Part shown: one piece after another, positions 14,701 to 28,900 of the stretch | Position numbering within the stretch: the stretch's first letter is position 1 | How the letters are laid out: each line of letters begins with the position of its first letter | Assembly (NCBI GenBank): GCA_008933995.1 | Contig: WARS01000043.1 | Location: forward strand, 720,501 to 784,500 | From: Datnioides undecimradiatus | Lineage: Eukaryota; Chordata; Actinopteri; Lobotiformes; Datnioididae | Length of the DNA: 64,000 nt | Direction: 5' to 3' | Notes under the pieces: generated by a model | Seen by the model: the letters and a program-made list of their open reading frames with translations, nothing else | The model's database searches: none | What the model was told of the DNA's origin: nothing | Translations under genes and position numbers: made by a program

Positions 14701-17700
14701 CAAGGAGTAAAGAACTGAGAAACAAGGGATGTAGGGCTTTAAATAAAAAAGGTAAAGACTGTTAATAGAGAGCATTTCTGACAGTAAAGGTTAGAGGGCA
14801 ATGATGGAACAAATGACTAATCAAAATGGTCTTGGACAGGGAGGGCAACTAAGCACAGGCCTATACTGTATTTAGAAAGAAAGGGAATACCCACCTGCCA
14901 CCACTGAAATATGCACAAGGTCCTCTAATGCCAGCGAGAGACAGTGGCGTTAAACCCCCGCTTAGCATCAGCCACACCAAGCACCAGGAACTGGATAACA
15001 TTTTAAAAGAGGCTGGATTAACACACAAACAGAAAAAAAAATAAAATAAATTACACAAATCATGCAAACGGTCCAGCACAAAGTGTTTAAAATAAATCAG
15101 AAAAAGGGGAGCAGAATAGCAGCAGGTATCCTGCAATAACAAAGACTATTAATTAACAAACATAATCAAGTGAAAGGGGAAAATCTTGGGTAAATAAAAC
15201 CATTAGGCTGTATTAAAAACTCTACCTGAAACTTCTGCAATCCCCCCGGAGGACCCCAGGAGTCCCGGAGCAACCATTTAAAAAAAAACAAAAAAAACAT
15301 TACAGGTAATGATATAAAAAGCAGGACAACCAGCATAAGATAGAATTATAAAAACCTGTTTAGCCCAGTCAAGCTGTGAGCCTGTTTTCAGTGACGACAT
15401 GCAATAATTCAAACTCAGCTCTGCTAATGAGGGAGAGGATGCAGAGCAGGGGACGTGTACAGGAACAGATCCTATTTAAAGGCTTATGAACCTTTAACCA
15501 CGACGATATGTTGGTCAATTTGACTATAAGATAAATCCCTTAAGGAGGATTAATACGTTGCACCATACAGGAATGAAACATAACAACAGACCAGAGAAAA
15601 TGAGTAAACCATTATACGCAGGCAGCGAAAATGTGTTCTATTTCACTGCATCCAGAAAAAAAAAAGAAAATACATCTTATTTGTGTTTCTTAGAGTGACA
15701 TTTATGTATAATCCACACGGCCATTGAAACGCTTTTAGATGCGGCGTTAACAATGAAAAAAGTAGTCCCTCGTTTCTCTTCTGCACATTCTACAGCTTTT
15801 ATTCTGCAGTAATTCCCCCCTAAACAGATGCCTTGACACACAAACATAAAAACCACACATTCGAGTTGTAAAAATATCGTCCTGAGGTGAACGCTTGGTG
15901 GGTTGGATGCAGGTGCAGATTATGTGGAGCTCAGTTTAAAACCTCGAAAGATCCTGGCAAACGTTCTGCACCTTTAAAATAGCACGTTCCCATAAATTCT
16001 TGGGTCAAACCACTTCCATAAAATCGGGGGGGGGGGGACTCATTTTGAATGCATCTGATCTCATAATTCATCCCCTTTAATGAATGAACTGCTCTGCCCC
16101 GATAAGAACCCCTGGATAAGATCAGTTGGTTTTACAGCGCAGCGTGCGTAACTTGACATGGATGAATTTAAATGCTCCTCATGAATCACTGCACCGTGCA
16201 CCAGTCTTGTTGAATATTACAATAGAGTGCTCTGGCTGGATGCTCAGCGCTCCCACAGATTGGAAGCATACACAATTGTGCTATTAAACATCAAGGCCTT
16301 TGCATTTAGTTGAAGAGGGCGGCCATCTAAATATTTAACACAGGCCTATAAATTAACTACAGCAAGCAGTTTTAAGAGGAAAAGCTCTGGGTGCCTGAAC
16401 ATTAGTGTTTTGAACAAACAAACCCTGAACTACAAATATTAACATACAATTTGTAACATTTCTGCATTCAAATGTCAAAAAAGACAACACCTTTGTTATG
16501 TATGCTGCTGAATTGTGTCCTCACAATGAGAAAGCTGAAAAAGCTAACTGCAGTGGTAGTAAAGAAAACACTGAAGACATCATCAGACATCATTTGTTTT
16601 AACTGAGAGACACCAAGGGGCAGAAAATGACATATTATACCTTAAGCTGGTGGAGAATTGTTAGAGGCCGACTAAAATAATCTAAAACTCAATATTTCCA
16701 AACTGCATGTGGACATAGGAGCTGTTGCAGATTGTCTGTCGGGTGAAACACGTTCGCTCTTTCTTTAGCCAGTTTGAATTTTTGCACTTCAAGTCTGTTT
16801 TCTTCTATTTAACGCACGCAGCTGCAGCAATGCTGTGGCAGATCATCTGTCGAGGCCAACAACAGTTTTTGGTACAAGGCTGCTGCAAAGGTGCGTCTAT
16901 TAATATCTGTGGGAACTCACTGACTTCTGGAGCCAGCCTCAAGTGGCCATTTGAGGAAATGCAGTTGTTGAAGTGCCGAACATTATCACAATGATTTCAT
17001 TTTATAGCCACAGATGTTGTCACTTAGCCTGAATGTGTCCTGTAAATAAGACTAACGCTACTGCTCCGCTAACACCACACCTTCCTAGATTCACAATCAC
17101 CAGTGAGCTTTGTTCCTGTGCATGTTTAGCTTCAATTTAAACATAAAAGACCGTTAACTTATCGCAATAAAATTAAAAATAATCAGAAAATTAGATTACA
17201 GAAACAGAAATCAGTTGCATCAAATAGCGTAGACTGGTGAAACACTTTGGGGTTTTATCCAAGAGCTTTTGATCATGACACATGATCTTCAACACGGGAC
17301 ATAGTTTGCCATCTTTGCCTCCACAGCATCAGTCATTTCAGCCAAATAAAAACGTATGTTTACGTTCAAGCAGCAAACATCTGTAGTGGCTGAATGAATT
17401 ATGACTCTTGTCCAGAGTGAACAAAGGAGGAAATAGTGTACTGTTGTTATAGAAAGCACAAAGTCTGGAGAAGGGAGGAGGTCTGGGTGTACGACTGGGT
17501 CAACAAATGAACATTAGAGTCGCTTCCTGCTTCCTGTCAGCGTCGGTTTCATTTAACCATAAACCATTATTCCTGAACCGTAAAGAAGGGAGTTCGTTTA
17601 ACTTCGACCACGATCTTTCTGTAAACTGTAGATCGGACAGCATTTTCAGTTTACAACAGTCATTTCTCATGGTGTTTGAAGGCAAACACAAAAACTGAAA

Positions 17701-20079
17701 GTGTTATTCGAACAGATTATTCAAATATCTATTGTTCGGCACAGCGATTGCAGCTTGTATTATAATTAAGCTGTTGGTTGCAGCGTTTTTCATGATGTCG
17801 ACCCCTACAGGGGACTAAAAGATGGGATATCTCAGCCTCTTCTGCACCAACTCTGACTGTCTTTTGTCTCTCGTGAGACCCAAAATTATCACCACTTAAT
17901 GACTTGAGCAGCACTTTAGATGGGATTTGCGTTGCTCTGGTTTATAAAACCTCTTAGTGGGGTGCTACAATGGCAACATCCAGACACTGATCCAGATCAT
18001 GAGCTGGCTCAAAGATCGGACTGTAAGAAGAGAGCTCTCACGTGTGGTCTCTGCAAAATTAAAATGAATTTGTTAATAGTAAAACTACGCACAAAAGAAA
18101 ACAGCCAAAATCACTGACTGAGTGTGACAGAAGGGGAGTAGAGCACGCGAGAGAGCGAGTATGCAGGCCAACTTTTTAAAGGCGTTGGGTGATCAGGCAC
18201 AGGTGATCCTCATCTGACTAATGAGCCTCCACTCTGCCAGGTCGTCGCATGTGAGGGGAAGAAGAAAAGTCACGTGGAGGACAGAGGAGGAAGAAGATCT
18301 GTCACAGTGACGAAGGGAAGAGAAAAAAAGGCTAAAGCTCTTGCCATCATTTTGTTACAGAAACCAATAAAATTGCATTTCTTTACTCTTTGAAGGGGGA
18401 CGTTTCATGAGACGCTGTTCGGTCAGAGCCGTGAAACTTTCCTCGGCGACAACAGGATCGATTACTTTGATTGGGCTCAAGGTTGGAGCTCAACTCAGTC
18501 CTGCTGGAACCCCTGTTGAAATGCAGAGGAACATTTTTATGAATTACCTTCACCAGAGGAACTCATTATTTGTGCCACAGTTTGGTTTTGTTTTTTCAAA
18601 TGAGCGTAATAATTGTTCAGCCTTTCACTGCAGAACAATCAAACTGAGAAATCAAAGACAGCACAAGTGCAGAATGAAGTGAGCTCGGCTTTTCACACGT
18701 TCTGCGTGTTTTCTGTGTGTTTTTCATTCATTTTGTACATTTGTACAGAGTTTTTCAATATCACGTCAGATTAGTGTGTACACACATCAATTTGAGAATA
18801 AACATTTAATCAAAAGGTAATATTTCTGATCTTAATAACTACATTTCACCTGCACTTTTCTGGTCTCTAAAAGCAGTTTTACCCGATTACACAGCCATCT
18901 GTGTTTACTGCGCTATTTAATTACAACTGGCCCGCCTATTAACTCTCAATTAATTCAAACTTATGTTCAGGACTGTGACGAAGCAAAAAAGACGTGGGTT
19001 CGATCGAATCAGAGTCAGTAAACAGTGGGACCTGTCTCGCTCTCACTCCGGTTTTTCTGGTGGGCTCATATTCGCAACTGGGGTGTACTTGATCTCCCAC
19101 TTTCACGGACTCAAGTGCATTTGCCAGCCAGGTTCCCACATAGAGGCCTCAGTATGCTTTAAACAAACTAGGTCATCCGACAACATCTGGACAGTCGCTC
19201 CTCACAGGCATTCATGGAATTGCACTTACTTGTAAACATGAGAAGACATTGCTCATGCAGTGTGAGATCATACAGCAGGGGTGTAAACAAACCAACAATT
19301 CTGCAGCATGACTACGACTTTTTGTGGAGGCAAAACGGAAAATTCCTCATTACACGGTTAAACCATGACTGGGCACAACTATGGCGTATACAGCGGGTCA
19401 AAGCACCACTAAGACATCCTATGTTACGTGGGATTATCAGTTCCTGTTCCCATCAACATATTTTTAGCTAGCTTTGACCGGAAATGTAGTTCTGTACGTA
19501 CAACGTTGGTATAATTTGCAATTAAAACATGATTCTCCTTCAGGTCTTGCTGGAAGAAGTCTTTGGTGTCCTGGTGTCCATATATACATGTCCTGTATAT
19601 ATTACATGCCAGCATTAATAAACCTTGAGTAAGGTACACAAGTGAAAAGCTTTTTGGGTGTTACCAGTACAAGAAGGTGATAGCGTCATCTTCTTGTCAG
19701 CTGATGTGTGCCAGTCACCAGCTGCCAAAGACAAATAAAAGAGGTATTTTTAACTTTGTGTGAGAGTCCATGAATTTCTAAATGCTCCCTGATGCAGATA
19801 AATGGGCAATTCAGATGAGGGGGACACTTATTTTGAATGCAGGAGGAAATGCTCTTGACTGCAGTTAGCTCGTGTTTTAAGATACAAAGAAATGTATGGG
19901 GAAAAAAAACCATAGAGAGAGAGAGAGATGTGTGATTCTTGCCACAACAAACGTGCATGAGACAAATAGGACCAGGCAGCAGTTTGACACTGAAATGGCG
20001 CAGTGGAAAGTGGGAGTGTTGAGGTACAAAGGGCAGGAGGAGAGATACATTTACTTTTAACTACCGCAGCTCAGGTTAA
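8761..20079. other. Long gene-poor stretch
   Basis: About 11 kb with no gene I can support. Open frames reach about 117 codons (11837-12190, minus) but show no domain, signal peptide or splice-bounded coding bias. It holds a 12-base G run (16026-16037), several short A/T homopolymers, and AT-rich tracts near 10000-10200. The segments 17500-17700 and 18120-18400 have repeat-like compositions, but I could not assign them to a family with confidence. Confidence 0.5.
16026..16037 (+). repeat. Poly(G) run, 12 bases
   Basis: Twelve consecutive G residues. The complementary strand is a C12 run. Such runs are unstable in replication and prone to sequencing error, so the length is uncertain. Confidence 0.9.
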
Positions 20080-20356
20080 ATGTCAGTGTGGCGCGGCTGC
20101 TCCGTGGTTAGTTCTGTCACCTCGCAGCCAGCAGGTTTCATGTTCTCCTTGCGTCCGCGTGGGTTTCCGCCCACAGTCCAAAGACATACAGCGCAAAGTG
20201 AAATGGAGGCACACAAATTGCCTCTGGTTGCGAATGGGTTTGTCTGTCTGTGTGTGTTACCCCTTGTGATAGACCGGTGACATGTCCACGGTCTACCCTG
20301 ACTCTTCGCCTATTTCTCAGGATGAAATAGATGGTTTGGAAAATGGATGGATGGAT
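20080..20356 (+). mobile_element. Internally deleted tRNA-like SINE
   Basis: The left end ('ctccgtggttagttctgtca' then 'cctcgcagc') looks like the tRNA-like head of an abundant fish SINE type. The body follows in the expected order: 'catgttctcc', 'gcgtgggttt', 'cccacagtccaaagacatac', 'gaatgggtttgtctgtctgt', 'gatagaccggtgacatgtcc'. The right end is a (ggat)n tail (about 20344-20356). Compared with the pattern I remember, the segment that should hold the internal promoter B box ('gggttcgaatcc') is missing, as is part of the following 'ctccgggtactccgg' region. The copy therefore looks dead for RNA polymerase III transcription. Orientation follows the tail. Confidence 0.75.
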
Positions 20357-23300
20357 CTCGACTTTGTGGCTTCAGCTCCCTCTGAAGCTGCGAAAAAATC
20401 TGACAAATTGCATGTGATGTCACGGACCAAACCATTAGTGGCAAAGTTGCTTTGTGGGTAATGCAGGTGCCAGGTTCTGATGAGGAAGAATGTCTGGAAT
20501 AGAAAAAAACCACATCGCTTGTTCTGGTTCTGCATTGGTTTTGAACCTGCTTCTGTTTCAATACATTCTTGGGGAAATATTACACTTTTTCAACCATAGC
20601 ACCATTTATCTGACAGCTATAGTTACTAGTTACATTTCAAATTAAGATTTCTAAGTTAGCATCAGTGACATTTTCCACCCAGACGTCTCATTTTGGTTTC
20701 ACCGATTTAAATGAGTGAAAGCAATTGAAACAAACACAAAGATCATTCGACAAATGAAAACAGATGTGTTTAGCGGACTTTCATCTTGTTTCCTAATCCA
20801 ATAATTAACTCAGGACAAATCAAAGTTATCTTCTGACTTTTCGAAAGAGCCTGAACCTTTGGTTAGGAGCCACTGGACTAAACTACTGCTTCTTGACTAT
20901 CGCAGTATTGTGTGATGTATATATGCAACTACCGTTGGCGTTGTGGTAAAAGGGGGAGTGCACGAAAACATGAAAAGTAAAAAGTGTGAGTTTCCTTATT
21001 CATTTAGCTCAAAAATGAGACATTTGAGTAAGAGGAGGAGATTTTTGTGTCCAGTGAAAGACACTAAATGTTAGTCTTAAAGGAAACCAGTCTAAACTTT
21101 GATAGTGTCGTTGTTCCACAGCTATTACACCATGCAAATCAACATTTAATTTATTATGATAAGTTACAGGAAAAAGTGTCTATTTCCAGTTTAAGAAACA
21201 AATCTGAATATTTCCTCCACCACTGTTGCATCGTAATTTGATCTAATTAAGTTTTCCTTCTGAGACCAAAACCTGAACCAAATAATCTGCATCCAAAATC
21301 CATTTCGATATGCGGCACACTGTAGTCTATGTAGATCAGCGGCTGCTGAATCAAACCGCATGTGTCACAGTACGTAGTGTGAAACTTAATGCTCTGTCTC
21401 TCTGTGTATTAGTTGCACTTGACAATTTCTGATTATAATAATTGGCAATTAAAGGGATTTTGATTCAGAACGGTTTGGGCACAGGCCAAGCATTTGAACC
21501 AACTGCAGAGAGCACTTAACAGCATATTATAGTTCTACTGCAAATCCTGTGCTGCAATACTGACCATGCAAAGACAATTCAAGGAGGCAGAGACTAAAGA
21601 CAATGAAGGGCACCTTCACCCTTTAAAGTTTGAAGCTAAGCACTAAAGTTTTACTTTTCCCTATTTGTTTGCGTCCACAAAAATGACTGTTTAAAGGGAA
21701 ACTACAGATAACAAACACTTTTTAATACGGTTCGATTTGAAAATCAGTGCAGCAGTTAGTTTACATAAGGCTCATTATTTTCAGTTTTTACCACCAAAAG
21801 AGACAGATTTAACCTGACTTTCACAAAATCCTTCTGTGCCCACATACTGAAGAGTTTTCCTGCTGCAAGACGAATCTGCAGCGAGCAAGGTCCCCTGGAA
21901 GGTTCACTGTTTCAGAAAATGCTTCTGTTGATACAAAGTAGGAGAGAAATGAGAAAACACAAATTAGCTGCTGATTATGCGCCACACACTCACACTCACG
22001 TAAAAAGAACAATAGACTGCAAACTGAGTATGTGCTGCATGTTAAAAGTGTTTTTAAATACAGATTTTTTTCATTTGGATGGATGAAAAATAGCTTCTCA
22101 TGGGTTTTTAATGATCAAGGTGAACACTTAAATTCAAAGACTTGTTTATATTTTGAAAAATGTAAACTGAAAATAATAATCAGTAACTGCCTGATGAATG
22201 GACATCTGTCATCCTGCAGTTCCATACTAATAATGCACCAGTCTCAACATTATACCGTTTTTTCAGTGATCTTTCGTGTGTGTGTGTGTGATATCCAGGT
22301 TTGAATCCAATGAGACAAACAATCACACGACTATTTCGTCTTATGCTGGGTCTGAAATGTGTAAACTACATCTATGAAAAGCCTCGAAGTTTGAGCCCAA
22401 ACTACCTGAAACTTCATCAGGCACAAAAGGCATCGGGGATCAAATTCAGGTGTGTATCGTTTCAGCAATTGCCTTTGTCACACCACCTGAGGCAGGATGT
22501 TAAATCACCTTTACAGCTAAACTGCTTCTGCTGTCGAAGACATTACGTAGTCAAATGAGACCCCGTCAAACGAAGAGTGCATCCCCCCTTGTATGCCATG
22601 CAGTCCAATCCAGTTTTGGTTTCTATTTCAATGCAGAAGGCATTATTAACGTTGTGATAGTGTAAATGTTAAATGTCAGTTGAGCTTTCATAACAGTGCA
22701 AATGATACTCCTCATTAAATTTACCTGTAAAATATAAATAATTAGGTCTTATCATAGTGCTATGTATAATGTTGGCCAGTTTTACATTAGAGGGTAAAGT
22801 ATTAATCAAATAATAACTCTATGTGATTTTGTTGTTGGTGACAAAGGTGTTTAAAACTTGTTAGTTCCAAAAATACATGCGCGTCAAGGCAACAGCTGAC
22901 AACCAAATGAATTTCGGGTGGATTGTCGTTCACATTTGCGCTTGACATGTGGGATCTTTGTCTCTTCCGGGATGATTCAGCTTACTCCTTTATGTCAGCC
23001 AGGGCTAAATTAAGCAAAGAGAAGAAAACGTCAAAGAAGGTGGTTGCAAAAGGGCTTGACACACATCATGCACCAACGGGGGAAAAAAAAAACAAAAACG
23101 TGGAGGACGTGGCACTCGTCTTCACTTTTGCTTTGCTTTCCCCTCCTCTACCAGCGTGACAAATCCACCGCTGAAAAGAGGTGATGTTGTCAGAGACCTT
23201 GAAAACTAAGCGACAGCCCTGGCGGTATGACGAGCCGTGAAGCAAGCTGTGTTGCTTGGTTTCAGCTCACAATGCGGTAACAACTGGCCCTGACGCATTA

Positions 23301-24179
23301 ACAAATGAAGACGGATTGCGTATGATGACACGAGTCGAGTTTAATTCGCTCTTTTGCCAAAAGGGGGAAAGAGCTGAGGGAGAGAGATGTATCGTGAGCG
23401 TTAGAAGTTAACTCAATATATAACAAAGCCCAGAGGTGTGGCTTTGATCTTCTCTTGCCGAGAGTTGTGACATTCCCTGTTCCAGCATCTCTAAACTCAG
23501 GTGGCCCTTTGCACAATAGCACGGGAAAATAACTTCATCTCAGAGACTAAATAAGGAGCTCTCGAAGTCCCTCCAGAATCTGGAGAAGGAAGAGGATGAA
23601 CAACCAGATAAAACTGCATTATTCTTCCCAGATGCTGTATTCATTTTACATGGGAAAAGAACCGTGTGCTGCTGACTGAGACCTGTGTGCATTGTAAATC
23701 TCTTATCTCCCCGCAGCACAGGTGGGGTCAGCTCGTTTTCAGTGCAATCAATTCAAAATGTCAGCAGAAATTCTGGTTTATTTTCCACAGTTGGAACATT
23801 CAGTCTCATTTATTTGTCAGCGGGTTGGATATATGTCGAGCCGGGATTCCTGTCACCCTGCAAACTCCACAACTACTCCTTCCTGCAGAGCACACTTTTG
23901 TCAACAAGCCTGATTCCTGCTCTGTATTGGTGTTTCACAACACCTCTGGCTCTGCACAGAAACCACGGTTATTTAATTTTTTCACAATCATTTTAAGTCT
24001 TCTGTAATCTCCCTGTTCTGTGTGCGCCTCATGTCCTTCGGGTCAAACGTGACCTGCCCCAGCTGTCCCATGATGATAAATCCTTGTCATTGAATTTTAA
24101 ACACAAAATCTATTTTGTATGAAGACACAGTCTGTCACTCATCAACTCTGTGAATTAATGTGTGTTTTTCCAGCAGCCT
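20357..24179. other. Gene-poor stretch
   Basis: No supportable gene or RNA gene. It contains a short (gt)n at 22276-22290. Open frames of 60-113 codons (for example 23666-24007) have no family resemblance and sit in ordinary AT-rich sequence. Confidence 0.5.
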
Positions 24180-24197
24180 ACACACACACACACACAT

Positions 24198-24239
<42 letters not shown>
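24180..24239 (+). repeat. (AC)n microsatellite
   Basis: About 60 bases of AC repeat with one TG interruption near 24197. Open frames running through it encode only Thr-His strings and are artefacts. Confidence 0.97.
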
Positions 24240-24242
<3 letters not shown>

Positions 24243-25499
24243 CTTTTCACACCAAACACATCACAATAAATATTTTTTTGTTTGCCGGTTTTATTCCTGT
24301 TGTTTGCTCAGGACTCCTCTGAGCCACTTCCTTTGGCAGACTCTATGCTGTGTGGGTGGGTGTGTGTTAGGGAGGGAGATTGAAAGAGAAAAGCACTGGT
24401 TCTCCAGCTGATGCTACCTGCATGTGCGTGTATGTGTGCGTGCACATTAAATAGCCTCCGGTTACTATCCGTGCTCCATAGTTACAATAGACCCAACTGC
24501 TGGATCAAGAAAACTCAGACGATCTGTGCACCATGACGGTGAGCTGATTTAAAACAAGGAAAAAAAAAAGCCATTAGGTTTATTATTTTAAAAATCACCA
24601 GGGATATCTTCTGTCAAACTCAGACACGGTTTCTTCTTTTAAATCAAAGTGCTACAACTGAAGATATCTTGAAATCAGTGTCTTTGTCAGACTCATTCAC
24701 TCCGATTCAGTTCCAAACGGCGCAGAAGACAATCAATTTGATTATCTATCGATGTAAGCGAGGAGCTGACAGTTATGTTTACGACCATTACAGCAGCACT
24801 ACCTTAATACTTCAAACTTTGTGAATTTCCAGAGACTCACTCGGTCACGCTGTACATGAGGAGAACATCATGTTCCACATCATGTTGCAGCGCACAGCTC
24901 AGTTTGGTGCTCGGAGCAGTGGAGGTCAGAGGTCGACAAAGTAACTTGAATGCACACGGTTTGAGATGCTTGAGGTGAGGACATCGAAGCGAAGGAGTGG
25001 CCCTGAACACTTTGTGCTGTCATGGATCTGGGGCCTGTTTAAAAAGCAAACAGGAGCAGCTTCACGCATCAGAGACGATCATCACTTGCAAATAGCGGAT
25101 ACGGGGCGCTTACTTGCTCATGCATGGTTCACAAGTGTAGCGTTTGTTGGAAATCGTCTAAATTAAATACAAATTAAAACGTATGCGGCAAATCACAGAT
25201 TGGAAGTTGCAAATTTAGTCAAAACGGACCCTAAATCAGAGAGAGTTTAGCAGATCTGTAATCCGAGGGGGACAAACATTTGTGAATCTTATCGTACAAT
25301 TGCCTCACAAATTGCTTTGTGGAATGAGCCTCAGGTTGACAGCGGGTGAGAAGTCCACAGCCTGACAATTACCGTGCAAACTCGGACAGAAGAGGACCTG
25401 TGTGTGACCCCCAGCGACGAGCTGCTGTTCTCATCTCTTCGCTGGAGCCCCTTCGTCTATCACCAGATCTCTGCAGCTACTCCCGATTGCTCCTGCTAC
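24240..25499. other. Gene-poor stretch
   Basis: No gene is supported. The sequence is unique-looking, with moderate CpG around 24880-25130. Confidence 0.5.
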
Positions 25500-25919
25500 T
25501 CTGCTGTTCAAGCCTCCTCTAGCTTTCCCACACTAATTCCCCTCTCTGTTCACTTCTCTAGCGTGCTGTTGCAGTTTGCATTCAGTTCAAGGCTTCGCTG
25601 CTGGCCCACAGGGCACTGGAGGGAACCGCTCCTTCCTACAGTAACTCCAAGCCCCGGTCATAGCCTTCACTCCAGCTCTACCATTGTGCTCCCATTCGTC
25701 TTCTCCGTTCTGGCCCCACAGTACTCGAATAAACTCTATAATTAAGGCAGAACAGCAGAGTCACTGCCCATTTGCTGCTGCAGGCTGAAAACTCACCTTT
25801 TCAGAAACAACACCTTCATGCCATGCCAGCCTTACTAACACAAAAATGGAGAGTTCTTCCTCCTGTCTTTGTAAGCTGCTTTGGACACAAGCATCTACTA
25901 AACGGATGTAATGTAATGG
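25500..25919 (+). mobile_element. L2-like LINE, 5'-truncated 3' end
   Basis: Translation from 25586 reads FKASLLAHRALEGTAPSYSN, a close match to the conserved stretch near the end of the reverse-transcriptase ORF in L2-type fish LINEs (family pattern FKtLlLAyrALnGtAPsYl). Later come 'ctggccccacagt' (the LAPQ-type segment) and 'gcagagtcactgcc'. The characteristic 3' tail is 'gtaagctgctttggacacaa' then 'gcatctactaaacgg', ending in atgtaatgtaatg. The reading frame is broken and upstream ORF sequence is absent, so this is a typical 5'-truncated dead insertion. Confidence 0.8.
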
Positions 25920-28900
25920 ATTTTCTATTTGTAGTGGCAACGTGAAACGAGGACTCCTTAACTTCCCCTTGTAGCAAAAGGTTCAAAATCATGTTACACA
26001 TGTAAACCGTTACATTTGAAAGTGACTAATAATACTAATATAGAGCTTGGAGTCCATAAGTGGGTTTGCTGACACGATAAATTGTTAAGAGGTAGATCTC
26101 AACTGATGCTGGGGCAGTGATAATGGCCTACTAATGATATCACAATCGTACAATCCACTTTAGCAGCCAGGTTACAACGCTGTAAGCAGTGATTAAAAAC
26201 ATCCTAAGGCTTCCGCTGAGAGTAACGGATGAGAAACGTGCTTAAGGGAGGGAGGGGGGGTAACCAGATTCCACTGGATCATGGAGACCAAAGAGTGTGT
26301 GGGTAGGACGCACAGTGCGAAACGAACAAGGTATTGATGACTTCTGTTTCAGGCAGGCAGAGTTCCTTTAAGGATACCAGAATGTTGTTCTGATGTCCTG
26401 GAGATCTTTGTTTGGTTTTGACTGTGAGCTTTGCTGCAGATTGTTGGCGGATTCTTCAAGGTCGGAGAGCAGCTAACAATCTAGATAGCATCTGCTCAGT
26501 GAGGCAACTGAACAAAAGCGAATGTGTGAAAATACCCGATGAGGGAAGTAGCACAGTCGGGAGTCTGAAACTTGAATGGACAGTGTAGGCGACAGAGAGC
26601 AAGATAAAGGGTTTATGAAGGGAAATAGATATGTTATGCGGAAAAAAAACCTGGCAGGGAGATATGCATGTTAGGATTGTGTTTCCAGTGCCCGAGAGTG
26701 GCTCAGCCTGAGAGGTATACATGCTGAACAGAAAGCAAATTTTCACCATGGCTTTTATGGCTGCTCGAACTCTGCTGCTCTTTGTTTATTTACCCAGTGA
26801 TATTGCGTGTTGGAGCTACCTAGCATGGGTCTGTGTTATTTGTGAGATGACCAGAAACATTTTGTTCAAGCTTCGACATTTTAAATTCACTCTCATATGT
26901 CCTTGTACCACTCAGAGCAAAAGTATACTTGTTTATATCAGATCCTGTCTTGTTCACAATCAGGATCTCTACAATACAATCCCATTCTCTCCTATAAAAT
27001 TCATTATAAGATTCTTTTCTTTCTTTCTTTCTTTCCGTCCATGATCTTTTTCCTCATACAAACACTGCAAGTTCGATTCAGCGATTTGACTCTCTTAAGA
27101 GCGAGGTCGCCACGAGTAAACATGGAGAAGTTCACACTGCGAAGCTTGAAGTCCTGCTGGAAGAAATCAGCAGACAAAGCGTTACCAACATTAGAGCAGC
27201 TCATTAGGGCTGCGCCTTACTGTGGTGCAAAACGAGGAGGGAATGGTCCGCCATGAGTTAGTTGCCAGAAAAAAACTTCCTGCTTCCCCTAGAAAATAGA
27301 ATATTAGCCTACACAGCACAAGACAGTAATTAGTACAGACATGTAAGTGCTCATTGTTAGCGGCGTGATGATGTGAACACACTTTTTTCTATCTCCATAC
27401 CTTTAATTAGCTTAATCTGATACATATGACTTTGCCATGGATGTGAAGTTGGTGATTTCAGATTAATTAATGGTAACAAGAGCTAGTTAGAAGCTTGTAA
27501 ACTGATATGCCACCATTTTGTGGTGCTGTGTGCATTTCCTTTTATCTTTTTTTGTAGTCCCCCCCCCCCCTTTAATTTCAATTTACTTAGTCTGGTGTTC
27601 CCGAGACTGCAGAATATCAGCTTGTGTGATATCGTGAAACATGAACATGGACTTTTTAAGGCCACTTTTTAATTACCTTGGTTCCACAGAGAGTGTCTGG
27701 CTGAATCCATGTTCTAATTAAATCATTGTGCAGGTGTTGAAAGCATGATGTGGCCCTCAGTTGGAGCAGCGGCACCATAAGAACTAAAGCAAGACCAATT
27801 ATCTTTACAGTACCTTCCTTCTGAAAACCTCAGTAGATAACGCTTATGTGACATTTAAGCATTTATGAGGAGGAATGCGAGAGAGCATGTCTTCAGGGCT
27901 GGACCTCGATAGAGTTCAAATCACACTGGGATTCAAGGCGACTGCCCACACCTCTAAATATGATCTCACCTGCTCTCCTTCAGCCGTGGCTTTAGGTTTT
28001 TCACATCGTTTAATAATTCATTAAACATACTGCTGGTAATAAAATGCTCTATATAAAATTCATACTTGGGGAGGATGGTGCCACTTCAACGGAATAAGCA
28101 GAATAAATAATTATCATATTTCACCAGGAGGAAATATTGCTTTCACTTCCGGAGGGGAGGAATGTAAAACTTTCTGTCTCTTTGCTCCAATTTATGGCTC
28201 CATTTGTCATTAAACAATTACATAGGCAAAGAATTCAATTTCCCTCCTCTCATTTCTTCTTTCATGACCATGTTTCCCAGAAAGGGCAAAAACAATTACA
28301 GAATGCTGCAACACGCTAACAAAGAAATATCGACTGTTGGCTTCCTGGAGAACATTCAGTGTGAATTGTGAAGGGTTTTTTTTGTTGCTAATAATGTTTT
28401 CCCCTCCTTTATGCGGGAGATGTTTTTCACTGCAGCCTTGCAGTGTGAGAGAGCTTTATATTTAAAGAGAAGGGAATAACTCGTGTTCAGTCCCATCAAT
28501 CTACCTCTGTTTTGTGAGCCAAGACAAAAGAAGGTGCCTTAACTTGGAGATAAACAATGACACAGGAGGCAGCGTGTGTGGATGCCTTTTAAAACGTGCC
28601 AAGGCATTGTGTTCCCCCCCCCCCCATCACAAGCATGCGCTTTATTTTGTTTGTGAATGTTTTGAATGTGTATGAATGCGCATAGCAGCACATGCATGTC
28701 TTCCTCTTTTGCAGCCAGCCACAATTTTGGACGTCGGGCTGGAACTGCAGTCGGCTCACATGGGAGCTCATTTGGCAGACCGGCCTGTCACCGGGGAGCG
28801 TATGAAAGCTAAACCTAATGAAAGCGCACACAGCCAAAACCTGCCGGCTAACATCTGCCCCAGACTTCAGCTACAACCAGCTCCACTCTCTCGTCAAAGC

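Noticed and set aside
18997-19010. ggttcgatcgaatc, resembling a tRNA T-arm / B box
   Set aside because: No A box, no acceptor-stem pairing and no cloverleaf can be built around it.
26456-27256. Overlapping 97-119 codon frames
   Set aside because: They overlap one another on both strands, run through a (CTTT)n repeat and show no protein-like motif.
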